The notes beneath the pieces were generated by a model, which was not told the DNA's origin, did no database searches, and saw only the letters and a list, made by a program, of their open reading frames with translations. A stretch of 64,000 nucleotides of DNA. It comes from Paraburkholderia sp. BCC1885. GTDB taxonomy: Bacteria > Pseudomonadota > Gammaproteobacteria > Burkholderiales > Burkholderiaceae. The stretch is taken from assembly GCF_900996235.1 (NCBI RefSeq), contig NZ_CAAJGM010000208.1:124001-188000 (forward strand), written 5' to 3'. Below, in pieces: positions 17,347 to 27,334 of this stretch (positions within the stretch are counted from its first letter, which is position 1; each line of letters begins with the position of its first letter). The position numbers were made by a program, and so were the translations under genes.

Positions 17347-17982
17347 TCATGCCGGCTGTTCGAGTCCAAAGGGTGCGAGGCTGCCGCGCCCTGCCCGCAC
17401 CAGTACCGGTTCTGCGCCCGTCAGATCGACGATGGTCGACGGCTCGCAAGGGCATGCGCCGCCGTCTATCACCAGATCGAGCTGTTTTTCAAGGCGCGCG
17501 CGAATTTCTTCCGCGTCGTTGAGCGGCTGGCTTTCGCCCGGCATGATCAGCGTCGTGCCGAGCAGCGGCTGGCCGAGTTCTTCGAGAATCGCCAGCGTGA
17601 TGGCGTGATCCGGCACCCGCAGCCCGATGGTCTTGCGCGACGGATGCGACAGCCGGCGCGGCACTTCCCGGGTGGCTTCGAGCACGAACACGTAAGGCCC
17701 CGGTGTGACCGACTTGATCAGGCGGAATTGCCGGTTGTCGACCATCGCGAAATTGGCCAGCTCCGACAGGTCGCGCACCAGCAGCGACAGCAACTGCCGC
17801 TCGTCGAGGCCGCGAATCCGCCGCAGCCGTTCCACGGCGTTTTTGTCGTCGAGATGGCAGGCGAGCGCGTAGCTCGAATCGGTCGGCATGGCAACCACGC
17901 CGCCGTCGTTGATGATCTGCACGGCCTGCTTGATCAGGCGTGGCTGCGGATTATCCGGGTGGATCCGAAAAAATTGGGACAT
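17347..17982 (-). CDS. YciO/YrdC-family (Sua5-like) protein
   Basis: A 211-residue protein of the YrdC fold. Relatives TsaC/Sua5 make threonylcarbamoyl-AMP for tRNA t6A; the YciO subgroup is a paralogue of less certain activity. Family signatures are VVAMPTDSSYALAC, KSVTPGPYVFVLEAT, HPSRKTIGLRVPDH and EPSTIVDLTG. Length matches E. coli YciO (206). It lies 40 bases downstream of the PHP gene, as yciO and yciV (trpH) are neighbours in E. coli, which supports the YciO rather than the TsaC label. Confidence 0.85.
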   Translation of the reverse strand: MSQFFRIHPDNPQPRLIKQAVQIINDGGVVAMPTDSSYALACHLDDKNAVERLRRIRGLDERQLLSLLVRDLSELANFAMVDNRQFRLIKSVTPGPYVFVLEATREVPRRLSHPSRKTIGLRVPDHAITLAILEELGQPLLGTTLIMPGESQPLNDAEEIRARLEKQLDLVIDGGACPCEPSTIVDLTGAEPVLVRAGRGSLAPFGLEQPA

Positions 17983-18022
17983 GGTCGTTATGGCGAGAAT
18001 CGGGGCCGTGCGCCGCGCAGGC

Positions 18023-18853
18023 TCACAGCCAGCGTTCCCAGACAGGCGTCAGATCGGACGGCAGTTGCGGCAAGCCGCCTAGCTCGACCCGGCCCTCGCC
18101 CGCCGCGTGGAAATCCGAACCGCGCGAGGCTTCGAAACCGAAGCGGCGCGCCACCTCCGCATATTCGCGATACTGGTCCGGCGTATGGCTGCCGGTCACG
18201 ACTTCGATGGCCTTGCCGCCGAGATCGATGAACTCGCCGAACAGGGCGTCGAATTCCACCTGGGTGTATTCGTAGCGCCCCGGATGGGCGATCACCGCTT
18301 CACCGCCCGCTGCCTGAATCCAGCTTACCGCGTCGGCCAGTTTCGACCAGCGGTGGGAAATGTAGGCCGGCTTGCCGTCGCCGAGAAAACGGGTGAACGC
18401 GTCCTGGGTCGATCTGGCATAACCGGCGTCCACCATGAAGCGCGCGAAATGGGTGCGCGACATCATGTCGGGATTCGAGACGTACTTCAGCGCGCCTTCG
18501 TAGGCATCCGGCACACCGAGCGTGGCGAGTTTCTCGCCGATCGCTTCGGCGCGCGCGGCGCGGCCGTTACGGGTTCGCTCGAGACCGTCGATCAGCGTCT
18601 GGCAGGCCGGATCGATATTCAGTCCGACGACGTGCACCGTGCGCGACGCCCATGTCACCGAAATCTCCACGCCGCTCAGATAGCGCATGCCGAGCGCCTC
18701 GGCGGTCTGGCGCGCTTCCGCCTGGCCGCCGAGTTCGTCGTGGTCGGTCAACGCCCACAGCGTGACGCCGCCGGCAAGCGCGCGGCGCGCGACGTCGGCG
18801 GGCGCGAACTGGCCGTCGGAAACAGTGGAATGGCAGTGGAGATCGGCGTTCAT
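18023..18853 (-). CDS. PHP-domain phosphoesterase (YciV/RNase AM type)
   Basis: A 276-residue PHP-family protein. Metal-binding motifs are DLHCHSTVSDG at the N-terminus, ALTDHDELGG, EISVTW, and DFHAAGEG near the C-terminus. E. coli YciV (RNase AM) and the Chromobacterium homologue act on 3',5'-nucleoside bisphosphates and on 5' ends of short RNAs. The pairing with the adjacent yciO-like gene matches enterobacteria. A short inverted repeat with arms TTACTGC and GCAGTAA lies upstream at 18883-18899. Confidence 0.88.
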   Translation of the reverse strand: MNADLHCHSTVSDGQFAPADVARRALAGGVTLWALTDHDELGGQAEARQTAEALGMRYLSGVEISVTWASRTVHVVGLNIDPACQTLIDGLERTRNGRAARAEAIGEKLATLGVPDAYEGALKYVSNPDMMSRTHFARFMVDAGYARSTQDAFTRFLGDGKPAYISHRWSKLADAVSWIQAAGGEAVIAHPGRYEYTQVEFDALFGEFIDLGGKAIEVVTGSHTPDQYREYAEVARRFGFEASRGSDFHAAGEGRVELGGLPQLPSDLTPVWERWL

Positions 18854-18959
18854 CTGGGTCTTAAGAGGGTTCTGCGTTCATTTTACTGCAACGCAGTAAG
18901 CCCAGCAGACGATTCGCCGACGCGCAAGCCTTCGCCGAAAAATCCTCAGAAGAAAAATA

Positions 18960-19844
18960 TTATGCGCAAAAGGCCTCGATCAGCGCAGCAACCTGCTCCG
19001 GCTGATCGTGATGGACCATGTGGCCGGCGTCCTCGATGATTTTTTCGCGCCAGTCGGGAAAGGCGCTGAAGCGGGCCTTGAACTCGTCGAGCGACACCTC
19101 GCCGGCGATCTGCGCGAGGGTCGGCGAGCCGGCGGCTTCGACATGCAACACCCTGGCGCGGACGTTCGCCCACACCGCCATGATCTCGTCGAGACGGTAC
19201 AGCAGCGGGCTGCGCAGCTTGTGCGCCGGATCGGCCTGCAGCATGAAGCGGCCCTCGCCGTCGGGCATGGACCAGTGCCCGGCGAGATAGCGGGCGCGTG
19301 ACGGCGCGAGGCGCGGGTTGGTCCTGGTCAGACGCGCGGCGACCTCGTCGAGCGAGGCGTAGTGCTTCAATTGGGGCGGTTCGCGCAACTCGTCGAGCCA
19401 GCCGCGCAGGCGTTTCGGCGACTGACCCGGATGGGCGGCAGCGAGGCCGAAGCCTTCCAGATCCACCACCCGTCGAACCCGCTCCGGGCGCACGCCCGCA
19501 TACAGGCACACGACGTTCGCGCCCATGCTGTGCCCGACCAGGTTGACCTCGCCGGACGGCGCGTAATGGTCGAGCAGCGCGTCGAGATCGGACAGATACT
19601 CCTGAAACCAGTAGCTGCCGCCGCCGCGCTCGGCGACCGGCCAGTCGGACAGACCGAAACCGCGCGCGTCTGGCGCGATTACCTGCCAGTCGCCGCCGAG
19701 CGCGTCCACCACGAACTGGAACGACGCTGCGACATCCATCCAGCCGTGCAGCATGAACAGCGTCGGGGCGGTCGGGTTGCCCCAGCGCCGCACGTGCAGG
19801 CGCACGCCGCGCACGGTGATGAAATCGGACTCTGGAGTGTTCAT
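18960..19844 (-). CDS. Alpha/beta hydrolase
   Basis: A 294-residue alpha/beta-hydrolase-fold protein with oxyanion region LFMLHGWMDVAASFQF, nucleophile elbow GHSMGANV, a helical cap (residues about 140-220) and the catalytic His in GHMVHHDQP. The substrate is unknown. ATG at 19844 was chosen; a TTG two codons earlier is also possible. It sits upstream of the PHP gene on the same strand with a 106-base gap. Confidence 0.85.
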   Translation of the reverse strand: MNTPESDFITVRGVRLHVRRWGNPTAPTLFMLHGWMDVAASFQFVVDALGGDWQVIAPDARGFGLSDWPVAERGGGSYWFQEYLSDLDALLDHYAPSGEVNLVGHSMGANVVCLYAGVRPERVRRVVDLEGFGLAAAHPGQSPKRLRGWLDELREPPQLKHYASLDEVAARLTRTNPRLAPSRARYLAGHWSMPDGEGRFMLQADPAHKLRSPLLYRLDEIMAVWANVRARVLHVEAAGSPTLAQIAGEVSLDEFKARFSAFPDWREKIIEDAGHMVHHDQPEQVAALIEAFCA

Positions 19845-19940
19845 GAGCAAACCGCGCCTAAAAAAGAATGGTCGTTCGATTATAACGAGATGGGCGCCAA
19901 ACGGAAGGCGCGGCGCCGGCGTGGCCTGTCGAGGAAAGAC

Positions 19941-20816
19941 TCAGACTGTCGACGGCGGCGGCTCTTCGAGACCCGCGAGCGCGGCCAGTTCCGCCTCGTC
20001 GAAACCGGCGTCGCGGCGCGCCGCGAAATTGAACGGACCGCGTAATTTCGGAGCGTGATACTGCCCGGCAAGACGGACGTAGGTGGTATGTGGGTCCAGA
20101 CCGCCCGTTTCGCACAGGTGACGGAACCAGCGGTTGCCGATCAGCACGTGGCCGATCTCGTCGCGCAGGATCACGTCGAGAATCGCCGCGGAGGCATGAT
20201 CGCCCGCCTGCTGGAGCCGCGCGCGGATCGGCGGCGAGGCGTCGAGGCCGCGCGCCTCCAGCGTGCGCGGCACCAGCGCCATGCGCGCCAGCACGTCGCC
20301 GCGTGTGCGCTCGCACATATCCCACAGGCCGTCATGAGCGGGAAAATCGCCGTATGCATGATCGAATTCGGCCAGACGGGCGACCAGCAGCGAGAAGTGA
20401 TGCGCTTCTTCGGCCGCCACCTTGAGCCAGTCGGTGTAGAAGGCGGCGGGCATGCCGTCGAAGCGCCAGACGGCGTCCAGCGCAAGATTGATGGCGTTGA
20501 ACTCGATATGCGCCAGCGCATGCAGCAGGACCGCGCGACCCTCGGGAGATTGCATGCCGCGGCGGCCGAGCTTGCGCGGCTCGACCAGCTCCGGACGCTC
20601 GGGTCGCCCTGGCAAGCCGGACGGTTCATCGATCGATGCGCCCGGCGAGCAGCTCGCGCGGCCTTGCTGGACGCTGGCGTAGAGCGCGCGCACCGCGTCG
20701 GCCTTGGCGCGCGGATCGCGCTCGCATAGTGCGTGGAGCGCCGCGGTGCGAGCACAGGCCGGCGGATGGTCCGTGGGACCAGAGACAGCGGGGACGGCGG
20801 AGACAGCAGAATTCAT
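19941..20816 (-). CDS. DUF455 family ferritin-like protein
   Basis: A 291-residue protein of the DUF455 family. Helical segments contain metal-ligand-like residues: HIEFNAINLALDAVWRF, AAEEAHHFSLLVARL and LRDEIGHVLIGNRW, an E...ExxH...ExxH arrangement typical of di-iron ferritin-like folds. Function is not established; some relatives were first described as rhodanese- or YhcC-linked. It is transcribed away from the gamma-carbonic anhydrase gene, from which it is separated by about 220 bases. Confidence 0.82.
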   Translation of the reverse strand: MNSAVSAVPAVSGPTDHPPACARTAALHALCERDPRAKADAVRALYASVQQGRASCSPGASIDEPSGLPGRPERPELVEPRKLGRRGMQSPEGRAVLLHALAHIEFNAINLALDAVWRFDGMPAAFYTDWLKVAAEEAHHFSLLVARLAEFDHAYGDFPAHDGLWDMCERTRGDVLARMALVPRTLEARGLDASPPIRARLQQAGDHASAAILDVILRDEIGHVLIGNRWFRHLCETGGLDPHTTYVRLAGQYHAPKLRGPFNFAARRDAGFDEAELAALAGLEEPPPSTV

Positions 20817-20943
20817 CGTGGCGGAACGGAAAAACGGCTAAGGGAGGCAACGGCAAGCGGACGAATGGACGCGCGGGTTGGCAGCTCGCCGCACACCGCG
20901 GCACCGGACGGGCGGCGCGCCGCGGTCCATCCACACAACCGTT

Positions 20944-20949
20944 TACAAT
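20944..20949 (+). promoter_or_regulatory. Candidate -10 element for the gamma-carbonic anhydrase gene
   Basis: TACAAT in the context GTTTACAAT, 84 bases before the GTG start. No clear -35 partner. Confidence 0.4.
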
Positions 20950-21033
20950 ACGCCATTCGACCTTACGGCGCGGGCTTTGGCAGCACGCCCGCACGAACTA
21001 ACCGCAATATCGTTGCATGGGATCGGAGACACT

Positions 21034-21558
21034 GTGGCAATTTACAAGCTCGGCGATACAGCCCCCAACATCCATGAAAGCGTATTCGTGGCGGACACCG
21101 CGACCATCATCGGCAAGGTGTCGCTCGAGGAAAATTCCAGCGTCTGGTTCGGCGCGGCGATCCGCGGCGATAACGAGCTGATTTCGGTCGGTCCGGGCAG
21201 CAACGTCCAGGAAAACGCCGTCCTGCATACCGACCCCGGCTACCCGCTGACCATCGAAGCCAATGTGACGATCGGCCATCAGGCCATGCTGCATGGCTGC
21301 ACCATCAAGGAAGGCACGCTGGTCGGAATTCAGGCGGTGGTCTTGAATGGAGCGGTAATCGGCCGCAACTGTCTGGTCGGAGCAGGCGCCATCGTCACCG
21401 AGGGCAAGGTATTTCCTGACAATTCGCTGATTCTGGGCGCGCCGGCCAAGGTTGTGCGCGAACTGACGGAAGCCGACATCGCCGGCATGCATCGAAGCGC
21501 GGCCAAATACGCTGAAAGGCGCGCATATTTCAAGGCGCAGCTCGTGCGTATCGGCTAG
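21034..21558 (+). CDS. Gamma-carbonic anhydrase family protein (YrdA-like)
   Basis: A 174-residue left-handed beta-helix hexapeptide-repeat protein. It starts (V)AIYKLGDTAPNIHESVFVAD and has the zinc-ligand histidines in VLHTDPG and TIGHQAMLHGC, in line with YrdA and other gamma-carbonic anhydrase homologues; many have low or undetected carbonic anhydrase activity. The GTG at 21034 has CGGAGA seven bases upstream. Longer in-frame extensions are not homologous. It is followed by hslO with a 49-base gap, so the two may be co-expressed. Confidence 0.9.
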   Translation: MAIYKLGDTAPNIHESVFVADTATIIGKVSLEENSSVWFGAAIRGDNELISVGPGSNVQENAVLHTDPGYPLTIEANVTIGHQAMLHGCTIKEGTLVGIQAVVLNGAVIGRNCLVGAGAIVTEGKVFPDNSLILGAPAKVVRELTEADIAGMHRSAAKYAERRAYFKAQLVRIG

Positions 21559-21607
21559 CAGGCCGCACACGTAGCATCGAGTTGTGCCATTAGACCGAGG
21601 AAAAGTT

Positions 21608-22558
21608 GTGAACGACCAGTTGCAAAAATTCATGTTCAGCGCGGCGCCGGTGCGCGGCGAAATCGTTTCGCTGCGCAACACGTGGCAAGAAGTGCTGACC
21701 CGCCGCGATTATCCGGCGCCGGTGCGCACCATACTCGGCGAAATGATGGCGGCGTGCGCGCTGCTGTCGGCGAACCTGAAGTTCGACGGCACGCTCATCA
21801 TGCAGATTTTCGGCGACGGCCCGGTCAAGATGCTGGTGGTGCAATGCAGCTCGGATCTGTCGATGCGCGCCACCGCCAAGTTTTCCGGCGAAGCGGATAC
21901 CACCATCGCCGACGACACCACGCTCGTCGAACTGGTCAACGCCAGCGGCCATGGCCGCTGCGTGATCACGCTCGATCCGCGCGTCAAGCAGCCGGGCCAG
22001 CAGCCGTATCAGGGCATCGCGCCGCTGTCGGGTATCGACGGCCCGCTCAAGTCGATGGCGGAAGTGCTCGAACACTACATGCATCACTCGGAGCAGCTCG
22101 ACACGCGGCTGTGGCTCGCGGCCAATACCGAGCGCGCCGTCGGCCTGCTATTGCAGAAGCTGCCGGGCGACGGCGGCATCGTCCCGCATCCGGGCGAGCT
22201 CGACGCGGATACGTGGGAGCGGGTCTGCACGCTGGGCGGCACGCTGTCGCAGGACGAACTGTTGAAAGAAGAGCCCGAGACCGTGTTCCGGCGTCTCTTC
22301 TGGCAGGAGAACGTGCAGCATTTCGAACCGGCGCCGGCGCGTTTCGAATGCAGTTGTTCGCGCGAGAAAGTCGGCGCGATGCTGAAAATGCTCGGCCGCG
22401 AAGAGGTGGACAGCGTGATCGAGGAACGTGGCCACGTCGAGATTCATTGCGAGTTCTGCAACCAGCGCTATGAGTTCGATCCGGTCGATGTGGCGCAACT
22501 TTTTGTCGCCGCCGAGCTTTCACAGGGCGTCTCGCCCGCGGCGGACCAACGGCATTGA
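21608..22558 (+). CDS. hslO: Redox-regulated holdase chaperone Hsp33
   Basis: Cytoplasmic chaperone activated when oxidation releases zinc from its C-terminal cysteines. The 316-residue protein contains the zinc motif as CSC and CNFC-like pair (CSCSREKVG and HCEFCNQRYEF) about 30 residues apart, preceded by the linker region. The N-terminal core begins NDQLQKFMFSAAPVRGEIV. GTG at 21608 is preceded by GAGGAAA; an in-frame GTG at 21584 is less likely. Confidence 0.95.
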   Translation: MNDQLQKFMFSAAPVRGEIVSLRNTWQEVLTRRDYPAPVRTILGEMMAACALLSANLKFDGTLIMQIFGDGPVKMLVVQCSSDLSMRATAKFSGEADTTIADDTTLVELVNASGHGRCVITLDPRVKQPGQQPYQGIAPLSGIDGPLKSMAEVLEHYMHHSEQLDTRLWLAANTERAVGLLLQKLPGDGGIVPHPGELDADTWERVCTLGGTLSQDELLKEEPETVFRRLFWQENVQHFEPAPARFECSCSREKVGAMLKMLGREEVDSVIEERGHVEIHCEFCNQRYEFDPVDVAQLFVAAELSQGVSPAADQRH

Positions 22559-22686
22559 GAGACTGACGCGGCGGCGAGCGCGGTGCGCGGAATCGGAACA
22601 GTCAGCCGCCCTGCTCCGTTGAAAGCCGCCGCCCGCGCCAATGCGATGCCGCCGGGCGTCGCCTCACCGCAGCGCATTGCGTAACC

Positions 22687-23136
22687 TCAATGCGCCGGCT
22701 TCTTCTCTTTCGAACCCTTGTCTTTTGCGTCCTTGCCGCCGTGCTTGCGATCCGGCTTCGCGCGCGATTCCGGATTCGGCACCACCCGCACCGGCGCGGC
22801 CGATACCTCGCCGCGTGTCGAGGTGGTCGTGGCGGTGTTATTCGTCGGCGCCGGCAGTGGCGCATTCGGCGCGACGAACTGCACGAACACTTCGCCGTCC
22901 TTGACCATACCCATCTCATAACGGGCACGCTCCTCGACCGCGGCCGTGCCGTTCTGCAGATCCTGCACTTCGCCCGCAATGCGTTCGTTGCGCAATTTCT
23001 CGTCGGCGTTCTTCTGCGCCTGCTGCGCCAGTTCGCCTTGCAGTTCGTGCACGCGCAACCAGCCACCATGCCCCCACCAAAGCGGGTACTGGATCAGCGC
23101 CAGCAGAATGATCAGGACAGCAGTGACGAGCCGCAT
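22687..23136 (-). CDS. ftsB: Cell division protein FtsB
   Basis: Bitopic divisome protein that forms the FtsQLB complex. The 149-residue product has an N-terminal transmembrane helix (VTAVLIILLALIQYPLWWG), a coiled coil (VHELQGELAQQAQKNADEKL), the conserved RARYEMGMVKDGE segment and a C-terminal low-complexity Lys/Pro tail about 45 residues longer than in E. coli FtsB. It lies 112 bases downstream of eno, the usual eno-ftsB pairing. Confidence 0.92.
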   Translation of the reverse strand: MRLVTAVLIILLALIQYPLWWGHGGWLRVHELQGELAQQAQKNADEKLRNERIAGEVQDLQNGTAAVEERARYEMGMVKDGEVFVQFVAPNAPLPAPTNNTATTTSTRGEVSAAPVRVVPNPESRAKPDRKHGGKDAKDKGSKEKKPAH

Positions 23137-23248
23137 GAAGTAAGCACAATAAATACACGCCGCCCTGCGCTATACGCAGGGCGGCGTGCTGAATCGGAAA
23201 CGAAAGAGAACCGGCTCAAGGTTCAAGCCTGATGGTCAGGTCCGGTGT

Positions 23249-24532
23249 TCAACGCAGATTGTAGAACGCCGACTTGCCCGGATAGCTGGCGATATCGCCC
23301 AGGTCCTCTTCAATACGCAGCAACTGGTTGTACTTCGAGATGCGGTCGCTGCGCGACAGCGAACCCGTCTTGATCTGACCGGCGTTCAGGCCGACGGCGA
23401 TATCGGCAATCGTCGAATCTTCCGTTTCGCCCGAGCGGTGCGAGATCACCGCCGTGTAGCCGGCGCGCTTGGCCATTTCGATGGCCGCGAAGGTTTCCGT
23501 CAGCGTACCGATCTGGTTGATCTTGATCAGGATCGAGTTGGCGATGCCCTTCTCGATGCCTTCCTTCAGGATGCGCGTGTTGGTGACGAACAGGTCGTCG
23601 CCCACCAGCTGGATCTTCTTGCCGAGCTTGTCGGTGAGGGTCTTCCAGCCGGCCCAGTCGCTTTCGTGCATGCCGTCTTCGATCGAGACGATCGGGAACT
23701 TGTCGGCCAGATTCGCCAGATAGTCCGCGAATTCCGTCGACGACAGTTGCAGGCCTTCGCCCGCCAACTGGTACTTGCCGTCGTGGTAGAACTCGCTCGC
23801 GGCGCAGTCCAGTGCCAGCAGCACGTCTTCGCCAGCGCGGTAGCCGGCTTTCTCGATGGCTTGCAGGATCGTCGACAGGCATTCGTCGTTGCTGCCGAAG
23901 TTCGGCGCGAAGCCGCCTTCGTCGCCCACGGCCGTGCTCATGCCGCGGTCGCTCAGGATCTTCTTCAGCGCGTGGAACACTTCGGCGCCGCAGCGCAGTG
24001 CTTCGCGGAAGGTCGGCTGGCTGACCGGCACGATCATGAATTCCTGGATGTCCAGGCTGTTGTTGGCGTGTGCGCCACCGTTGACGATGTTCATCATCGG
24101 CACCGGCAGTTGCATGGCGCCCGAGCCGCCGAAGTAGCGGTACAGCGGCAGACCGGCTTCTTCAGCCGCGGCCTTGGCCACCGCCATCGACACCGCCAGC
24201 ATCGCGTTCGCGCCGAGACGCGACTTGTTGTCGGTGCCGTCGAGTTCCAGCAGGGTCTTGTCGAGGAAGGCTTGCTCGGAAGCGTCGAGGCCCATGATCG
24301 CTTCGGAGATCTCGGTGTTGATGTGCTCGACAGCCTTCAGCACACCCTTGCCGCCGTAGCGGCCGGCTTCGCCGTCGCGCAATTCGATCGCTTCGCGCGA
24401 ACCCGTCGATGCACCCGACGGGACCGCAGCGCGGCCCATCGTGCCCGATTCGAGCAGCACGTCGCATTCGACGGTGGGGTTGCCTCGCGAATCGAGAATC
24501 TCTCGACCGATGATATCTACGATAGCACTCAT
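23249..24532 (-). CDS. eno: Enolase
   Basis: Glycolytic enzyme interconverting 2-phosphoglycerate and phosphoenolpyruvate, and often part of the RNA degradosome. The 427-residue protein has the N-terminal IVDIIGREILDSRGNPTVE, the metal ligands in the barrel, and the signature ILIKINQIGTLTETF and SHRSGETEDSTIADIAVG. The ATG at 24532 has GAGGAAA just before it; the longer in-frame reading is rejected. Co-located with pyrG, kdsA and ftsB. Confidence 0.98.
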   Translation of the reverse strand: MSAIVDIIGREILDSRGNPTVECDVLLESGTMGRAAVPSGASTGSREAIELRDGEAGRYGGKGVLKAVEHINTEISEAIMGLDASEQAFLDKTLLELDGTDNKSRLGANAMLAVSMAVAKAAAEEAGLPLYRYFGGSGAMQLPVPMMNIVNGGAHANNSLDIQEFMIVPVSQPTFREALRCGAEVFHALKKILSDRGMSTAVGDEGGFAPNFGSNDECLSTILQAIEKAGYRAGEDVLLALDCAASEFYHDGKYQLAGEGLQLSSTEFADYLANLADKFPIVSIEDGMHESDWAGWKTLTDKLGKKIQLVGDDLFVTNTRILKEGIEKGIANSILIKINQIGTLTETFAAIEMAKRAGYTAVISHRSGETEDSTIADIAVGLNAGQIKTGSLSRSDRISKYNQLLRIEEDLGDIASYPGKSAFYNLR

Positions 24533-24625
24533 GGTTTCCTCAAGAAATGACGTTGGATTCTTAGGTTGAAACAGTGTCTGACGCGCGGGGCGCCGCCCCT
24601 GACCAGACACTTTGGACGACCATTG

Positions 24626-24661
24626 GGTTCAACTCGGGGTTCAATTCGGGGTTCAACACGC
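24626..24661. repeat. Three 12-base direct repeats between kdsA and eno
   Basis: Three consecutive units of the form GGTTCAAYWCGG-like sequence: GGTTCAACTCGG, GGTTCAATTCGG and GGTTCAACACGC. They lie in the 180-base spacer between the kdsA stop and the eno start. They may be a small tandem array or a binding site; no coding role is seen. Confidence 0.6.
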
Positions 24662-24712
24662 ATTCAGACGCGCCGCGCCGGCTCATGAGTCGACCCGGCG
24701 CGCGCACCTGCA

Positions 24713-25563
<851 letters not shown>

Positions 25564-25567
<4 letters not shown>

Positions 25568-27225
25568 GCTTTCTCCTCGACGAGCGACTGCTGATGCGCC
25601 AGCGCCGCCTCGACGAACGATTTGAACAGCGGATGCCCGTCACGCGGCGTGGACGTGAATTCCGGGTGGAACTGCACGCCGACGAACCACGGGTGCATGC
25701 TGCGCGGCAATTCCATCATTTCCGGCAGATCTTCGCTCGGAGTACGGGCGCTGATGATAAGACCGCCGCCTTCGAGCTGGGGCACGAAGCGATTATTGAC
25801 TTCATAACGGTGACGGTGGCGCTCGTTGACGTCCTTGCCGTAGATCTCTTCGGCCATCGTGCCGGGTTTGATCGGGCAACGTTGCGAACCGAGGCGCATG
25901 GTGCCGCCCAGGTCCGACTCTTCGGTGCGCTTTTCGACCCGGCCGTCACGGTCGTACCACTCGGTGATCAGCGCGACCACGCGGTTCGGCGTGCCCGGAT
26001 CGAACTCGGTGCTGTTCGCGTCCTTCAGGCCGACCACGTCGCGGGCGAATTCGATCACCGCGAGCTGCATGCCGAGGCAGATGCCGAGGTACGGCACCTT
26101 CGCTTCACGCGCATAACGGATGGCTGCGATCTTGCCTTCGGTACCGCGCCGGCCGAAGCCGCCCGGCACCAGCACGGCGTCGAGATGCTTGAGGCTTTCG
26201 ACGCCCTGCGTTTCGATCTCTTCCGAGTCGATGTATTCGATGTTGACCTTGGTCGACGTGTGGATCGACGCATGGCGCAGCGCTTCGATCAGCGACTTGT
26301 ACGACTCCGTCAGGTCGACGTACTTGCCGACCATGCCGATGGTGACTTCGTGCTGCGGATGTTCGAGCTTCTCGACCATGGCCGACCACATGGAGAGATC
26401 GGCGGGCTTCGGCGTGAGCTTGAGCTCGTCGCAGACGATCGCGTCCATGCCCTGGTCGTGCAGCATTTGCGGAATCTTGTAGATGCTGTCCGCGTCCCAC
26501 ACCGAGATCACGGCGTCTTCCGGCACGTTGGAGAACATCGAGATCTTCGCGCGCTCGTCGTCCGGAATCGGACGGTCGGCGCGGCACAGCAGCACGTGCG
26601 GCGAGATGCCGATTTCGCGCAGCTTCTGCACGCTGTGCTGGGTGGGCTTGGTCTTCAGTTCGCCGGCCGTGGCGACCCAGGGCACCAGCGTCAGGTGCAC
26701 GAAGCACGCGCTGTTGCGGCCGAGGCGCAGGCTCATCTGACGCGCCGCTTCGAGGAACGGCAGCGATTCGATATCGCCCACCGTACCGCCGACTTCGACG
26801 ATGGCCACATCCGGCTCGCCGCACGTCGCAGACGCTGCGCCGCGTTCGACGAAAGCCTGGATTTCGTTTGTGATGTGCGGGATCACCTGCACGGTTTTGC
26901 CCAGATAATCGCCGCGGCGTTCCTTGCGGATCACCGATTCGTAAATCTGGCCCGTGGTGAAGTTATTGGCCTTGCGCATCTTCGTGCTGATGAAGCGCTC
27001 ATAGTGGCCAAGGTCGAGGTCAGTCTCCGCTCCATCTTCTGTCACGAACACTTCGCCGTGTTGAAACGGGCTCATCGTGCCGGGGTCGACATTGATGTAG
27101 GGATCGAGTTTGAGGAGGGTGACTTTCAGACCGCGCGATTCGAGGATCGCGGCGAGGGAAGCGGCGGCAATACCCTTGCCGAGGGAAGAAACTACGCCGC
27201 CGGTGACGAAAACATATTTGGTCAT
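25564..27225 (-). CDS. pyrG: CTP synthase
   Basis: Makes CTP from UTP and glutamine. The 553-residue protein starts MTKYVFVTGGVVSSLGKG, has the synthetase domain (ISTKMRKANNFTTGQIYESV, LPFLEAARQMS) and the C-terminal class I glutamine amidotransferase domain with nucleophile Cys in GICLGMQLAV and the His-Glu pair in GVQFHPEFTS. A TATAAT hexamer lies 25 bases upstream of the ATG. It is the first gene of pyrG-kdsA-eno-ftsB. Confidence 0.98.
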
Positions 27226-27250
27226 CGCTGGATGCTCGCGGGAAAAACGG

Positions 27251-27256
27251 ATTATA
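27251..27256 (-). promoter_or_regulatory. Candidate -10 element for pyrG
   Basis: The minus strand reads GGTATAATCC, a consensus -10 hexamer 25 bases before the pyrG ATG. A TTGAGA stands upstream but at only 13 bases spacing, so the -35 is unclear. Confidence 0.5.
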
Positions 27257-27334
27257 CCGTAAAGCAGGGTCTCAACCCAGCGAATTGCGCTTGCCCCGCG
27301 ACGATCCCGCACCGATTTTCGCGCCGCCCGCTGC

